Shown: piece after piece, positions 60,407-64,000 of the stretch | Numbering within the stretch: position 1 is the first letter of the stretch | Layout: each line of letters opens with the position of its first letter | Source: Oscillospiraceae bacterium | GTDB lineage: Bacteria; Bacillota; Clostridia; Oscillospirales; Acutalibacteraceae | Reading direction: 5' to 3' | DNA length: 64,000 nucleotides | Assembly: GCA_015066345.1 (NCBI GenBank) | Contig: SVOQ01000009.1 | Coordinates: 1 to 64,000 of the forward strand | Position numbers and translations under genes: made by a program | Notes under the pieces: generated by a model | Seen by the model: only the letters and a program-made list of their open reading frames with translations | Databases searched by the model: none | What the model was told of the DNA's origin: nothing

Positions 60407-61044
60407 TATTTACTTCTTCGTTTCACAAACCAAATAACCAAAACTAATACTACTATAATTATTCCTACATATGTAGCTACTGTTGTCAATTTATCAAGTT
60501 TACTTTCAACTTTTTTCTCGTTAACAACAATTGAGTCAAAGGAGTCATCAAAATCATTTAATTTTTCTTTATCATCAACAGTATATGTAAAACTCATTTT
60601 ATTTTCCACACAGGAAAAACCATAAATTTTTTGATATTTTACTGTCGTTTCACCTTCTACGGTATACTTGGTTTCAAGTGATATAACGAGAGCATATCGA
60701 CCGTTGGTGTGCTTGATTTTTTCTGCAGAAATAATCTTTATTGAGCCGTCAACCCCAACGTCCTTAAGTAACGCCTTGCTTTCAGTTTCCATAGCGACTA
60801 TATATTCGTCAATATCCTTGTCACTCATATCCGCAACACAGAATTGTTCTTCTTTATTATCTTCAAAAGTTACGGAAAACTCGGATTTGTCATCCGCTCT
60901 GAATTTATTTTCGCCTATCTGACTGAAATTTTCAGGTAAATCAATTGTATAACGTGAATCCCCATTGTAAACACCGGCACACGAAACAATAACACACTGA
61001 AAAGCCATTATTAAACTTAATAAAACGATTAAATATTTTTTCAT
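60406..61044 (-). CDS. Envelope protein with signal peptide and C-terminal membrane helix
   Basis: A 212-residue protein: signal peptide (~1-25; MKKYLIVLLSLIMAFQCVIVSCAG, whose VSCAG could be a weak lipobox), a ~150-residue extracellular domain and one C-terminal helix (~185-206, VGIIIVVLVLVIWFV) before KRRSK. The outer domain starts RYTIDLPENFSQIGENKFRA, similar to PsbP/DcrB-like folds that open with a membrane-loosely-bound beta-sheet. I do not recognise a family. The ribosome site before the ATG is weak (GTGGT). Confidence 0.7.
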   Translation of the reverse strand: MKKYLIVLLSLIMAFQCVIVSCAGVYNGDSRYTIDLPENFSQIGENKFRADDKSEFSVTFEDNKEEQFCVADMSDKDIDEYIVAMETESKALLKDVGVDGSIKIISAEKIKHTNGRYALVISLETKYTVEGETTVKYQKIYGFSCVENKMSFTYTVDDKEKLNDFDDSFDSIVVNEKKVESKLDKLTTVATYVGIIIVVLVLVIWFVKRRSK

Positions 61045-61061
61045 AATACCACTTTTAAAAA

Positions 61062-61094
61062 AACTGCACCGAAGACGGAACCCCTGGTGCAGTT
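61062..61094 (-). terminator. Terminator of CNNM/Tyr-Asp operon
   Basis: AACTGCACC pairs with GGTGCAGTT around a 15-nt loop, followed on the minus strand by TTTTTTT. Confidence 0.85.
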
Positions 61095-61108
61095 CTGTTA
61101 TTTTAGAT

Positions 61109-61663
61109 TTATTGATTATCGTCAGTTGCGTTTTCGTCAAGAACCTCTTCGGGGAAGTAAGGTGTTACCACCGGATTCACGGGTTGAGGATTTACAGGCT
61201 GAGGGTTAACGGGCTGAGGATTTACAAACTGAGGATTTGTTGCCTGAGGCTCTGTAACAACCTGTGCCTGTTCATTTTTCTGTTCTGCCGACTGTGCTGC
61301 TGCGGCTTTTTTCTTCTTTGACTTTTTAACACAAACAACGATAATAATTATAATAACCGCTGTCATTATAAGACCAAAACCACCACAACAAACAAGACCA
61401 ACAATTACACCAATAATCGCATCCTCGTCTGATGAACCACTGTAATAATCGTCGTCATAACTGTCATAGTCGTCATAACTGTCATAGTCATCATAACTAT
61501 CATAGTAATCATCATAAACGTCTTCGTAAGCATCTTCATAAGCATCATAATAGTCATCATAATAGTCATCATATGAGTATGCGTTAATATTTGCCGCACC
61601 TACGCTTACTAAAAGACTTGCACACATAAAAACTGCAAGGATTACTGCTAATATCTTTTTCAT
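61109..61663 (-). CDS. Small membrane protein with Tyr/Asp-rich extracellular segment
   Basis: A 184-residue protein. A signal peptide (~1-23, MKKILAVILAVFMCASLLVSVGAA) is followed by a ~45-residue segment made of Asp, Tyr and Ser only (repeats such as DDYYDSYDDYDSY). One membrane helix (~82-107, VGLVCCGGFGLIMTAVIIIIIVV) leads to a Lys/Ala-rich stretch and a cytoplasmic tail with four VNPQP-type repeats. No enzyme domain is seen. AGGGGTG sets the ATG at 61663, 19 bp after the CNNM gene. Confidence 0.75.
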   Translation of the reverse strand: MKKILAVILAVFMCASLLVSVGAANINAYSYDDYYDDYYDAYEDAYEDVYDDYYDSYDDYDSYDDYDSYDDDYYSGSSDEDAIIGVIVGLVCCGGFGLIMTAVIIIIIVVCVKKSKKKKAAAAQSAEQKNEQAQVVTEPQATNPQFVNPQPVNPQPVNPQPVNPVVTPYFPEEVLDENATDDNQ

Positions 61664-61682
61664 AAAAAACACCCCTGAATTA

Positions 61683-63095
61683 TTATTCGTCTTCATCTTC
61701 CAGGTCGGTTTCAGGCTCCGGGAAGATTTCGACTTTGATTTTTTCAATTCGTCTGTCCTCAACGCTGAGAACTGTGAATTTTACATTTTCAAATGTAACC
61801 TCGTTCATTTCCCCATCCTTAGGAATACACTGAAGTTCATCTATTACGTATCCCGCAAGGGTTTCATAATCACCCTCGGGAAGTTCTTTGCCGATAAGTT
61901 CGTCTATTTCTTCGATATCAATTGTACCGTCAACGGTAAATGTATTGTCGTCGATTTTTGAGATTTCCTCGTCTTCATGGTCATATTCGTCCTGAATATT
62001 ACCCATAACCGCCTCTACAATATCTTCAATTGTAACGATACCTGCCGTTCCGCCATATTCGTCAACAACCACCGCCATCTGCAAACGACTTGCTCTCATT
62101 TCTTTGAAAAGTTCGCCGCAGGATTTGGTTTCGGGAACAAAATAGGGTTCACGCATAATATCCCTGAGAAGTTTTTTCGCAGGCATCTGTTTACCGATAT
62201 ATTTAAGAAGGTCTTTAACGTAAACTATACCTACTATATTATCTATGTCTTCCTCATACAAAGGAATTCGTGACCTGCCGTTTTCTATTGCCAGTTGAAT
62301 GAAATCATCAACAGTTGTATCATTTACGTCTGCGGCTATGACATCCGTACGGTGAGTCATAACGTCACCGGCGTCAATATCGTCAAACTCAAAGATATTG
62401 TTAATCATTTCCTTCTGGTCGTCTTCAATAACGCCTTTTTCACCACCCACATCAACCATCATACGAATTTCTTCTTCAGTAACGCTTTCTTCGTTTGCGT
62501 TGGGGTCAAAACCAAAAATTCTTACTACCGTGTTGGTTGAAAAAGATAAAAATCTTACGAATGGTCCTGTAACCTTTGATATGAAAAGCAAGGGCTTAGC
62601 CACCATAAAGGCTACCTTTTCGGGTATCTGCATACCGATACGCTTAGGTACAAGCTCACCTAAAACAAGCGAGAAGTAAGACATTATAAGCGTAATCAGT
62701 ACAACCGCAATAGGTGAAATTACACTTTCAGGAACATCAAATCTTGATGTAACCGCATCGGTTAACATCTCCGCAAAAGATGTTGCCGCAGATGCAGAGG
62801 TCAAGAATCCTGCAAGGGTAATACCGATCTGAATAGTGGATAAAAAGCGAGTGGGATTCTTGGTAAGCTTTAAAACCAATTTGGCTTTTTTATTACCGTC
62901 CTCCGCCATTTTTTCCATTTTAGCATCATTAAGCGAAATAACCGCAATTTCCGCCATTGCGAAGTACGCATTTACAAGTATAAGCGCGAGAAGTAAAACA
63001 ATTTTAAAAACAACGCTTAAAACACCTGTATCTGCATCGGTCTGAGTTAAGTTTTGTACTTGGGCCAAAATAAAATTAGGTCCGGGGTCATCCAT
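61683..63095 (-). CDS. CNNM/CorC-type transporter-like membrane protein (hemolysin family)
   Basis: A 470-residue protein: DUF21/CNNM membrane domain (~25-200, ISLNDAKMEKMAEDGNKKAKLVLKL..; LGELVPKRIGM), a pair of CBS domains (~210-340, MTHRTDVIAADVNDTTVDDFI; VDEYGGTAGIVTIEDIVEAV) and a C-terminal CorC_HlyC domain (~380-460). Members are linked to Mg or other divalent cation efflux; the old name hemolysin is not a proof of toxicity. AAGGAG precedes the ATG at 63095 by 11 nt. Operon with the Tyr/Asp-rich protein. Confidence 0.93.
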   Translation of the reverse strand: MDDPGPNFILAQVQNLTQTDADTGVLSVVFKIVLLLALILVNAYFAMAEIAVISLNDAKMEKMAEDGNKKAKLVLKLTKNPTRFLSTIQIGITLAGFLTSASAATSFAEMLTDAVTSRFDVPESVISPIAVVLITLIMSYFSLVLGELVPKRIGMQIPEKVAFMVAKPLLFISKVTGPFVRFLSFSTNTVVRIFGFDPNANEESVTEEEIRMMVDVGGEKGVIEDDQKEMINNIFEFDDIDAGDVMTHRTDVIAADVNDTTVDDFIQLAIENGRSRIPLYEEDIDNIVGIVYVKDLLKYIGKQMPAKKLLRDIMREPYFVPETKSCGELFKEMRASRLQMAVVVDEYGGTAGIVTIEDIVEAVMGNIQDEYDHEDEEISKIDDNTFTVDGTIDIEEIDELIGKELPEGDYETLAGYVIDELQCIPKDGEMNEVTFENVKFTVLSVEDRRIEKIKVEIFPEPETDLEDEDE

Positions 63096-63155
63096 GGTTG
63101 GATTTACTCCTTTCAAAGTTAAAATAGTACGGCACATTACACCATAACATTTTAG

Positions 63156-63185
63156 ATTATACATAAAAAACGTATGTTTTGTCAA
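63156..63185 (-). promoter_or_regulatory. Promoter of CNNM operon
   Basis: Minus strand: TTGACA (63185-63180), 18-nt spacer, TATAAT (63161-63156). Confidence 0.8.
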
Positions 63186-63310
63186 TAGATAGTAAATTAT
63201 ATAAATATAAAACCTTCTCCAAAAGGTTAATTTTTTAACAAAACATACTTGAAATTGGCTAAATAACCATAATTTCGCCATAAATTTGTGAAATTTTTAT
63301 CTTTTAACAG

Positions 63311-63339
63311 TTTACAACCGCAGAAAATAGTGTTAATAT
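63311..63339 (+). promoter_or_regulatory. Promoter of nifJ
   Basis: TTTACA (63311-63316), 17-nt spacer, TAATAT (63334-63339), then GGAGG at 63391. Confidence 0.6.
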
Positions 63340-63372
63340 AATTGGTGGTGTTTTTATAATACTTATAATTAA

Positions 63373-64000
<628 letters not shown>

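Overview
The window looks like chromosomal DNA of an anaerobic, moderately low-GC Firmicute of class Clostridia, most likely an uncultured gut member of the Oscillospirales-like lineages. Seen directly: T-box leaders on alaS and thrS, strong Shine-Dalgarno sites, many T-run terminators, a pyruvate:ferredoxin oxidoreductase, a CsoR-CopA copper cassette, a meso-diaminopimelate dehydrogenase, and surface proteins with dockerin-like and BspA-type leucine-rich repeats. The family-level placement is inference.

Layout. 1-400: 3' half of a tRNA-Leu followed by two hairpin units that re-use its T-arm and CCA end, then a decayed patatin gene. 0.8-7.7 kb: inositol-phosphatase family enzyme and a lipoprotein (minus), then a plus-strand operon of GH95 fucosidase, methyltransferase, DUF2500 protein and CapA-like phosphoesterase. 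7.8-9.8 kb: an EcsC-like/SHOCT membrane protein and a divergent small HTH repressor, enclosed by a nearly perfect ~200-bp inverted repeat. 9.8-21.3 kb: carbohydrate region with two MDR dehydrogenases plus an amidohydrolase, a propeller/six-hairpin protein, a 1194-residue multidomain esterase, an SGNH esterase and a sialidase-like protein. 21.3-28 kb: T-box/alaS, then a large BspA-like surface protein with its own divergent HTH repressor. 28-34 kb: GH38 mannosidase with a NifU-like protein, then csoR-copA. 34-37 kb: a proline/glutamine-repeat membrane protein. 37-42.4 kb: thrS with its T-box, then the jag-yidC-yidD-rnpA-rpmH cluster. 42.7-48 kb: secreted PHP protein, a 204-bp tandem duplication, rpsR-ssb-rpsF and a secreted lipase-like protein. 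48-57 kb: an amino-acid ABC transporter, a phosphatase-superfamily protein with ddh, an rRNA methyltransferase with a GtrA protein, and an ECF sigma factor with a membrane beta-propeller protein. 57-64 kb: secA, three envelope proteins including a CNNM/CBS protein, and the start of nifJ.

How the parts fit. GH95, GH38, the sialidase-like protein and the esterases are the set expected for using host or plant glycans rich in fucose, mannose and sialic acid; the dehydrogenase/amidohydrolase operon may oxidise a released sugar. Housekeeping blocks (ribosome, protein insertion, secretion, aminoacylation) sit between these accessory blocks.

Most unusual points: two small HTH regulators each sit divergent from a membrane or surface gene with the same promoter/operator geometry (two inverted repeats 25 bp apart, the first inside the -35/-10 spacer of the target promoter); one of these cassettes is enclosed by long inverted repeats belonging to a dispersed non-coding repeat family; a hairpin with the same core lies inside the thrS T-box leader; and the tRNA-derived hairpins at the left edge carry a compensatory base change.
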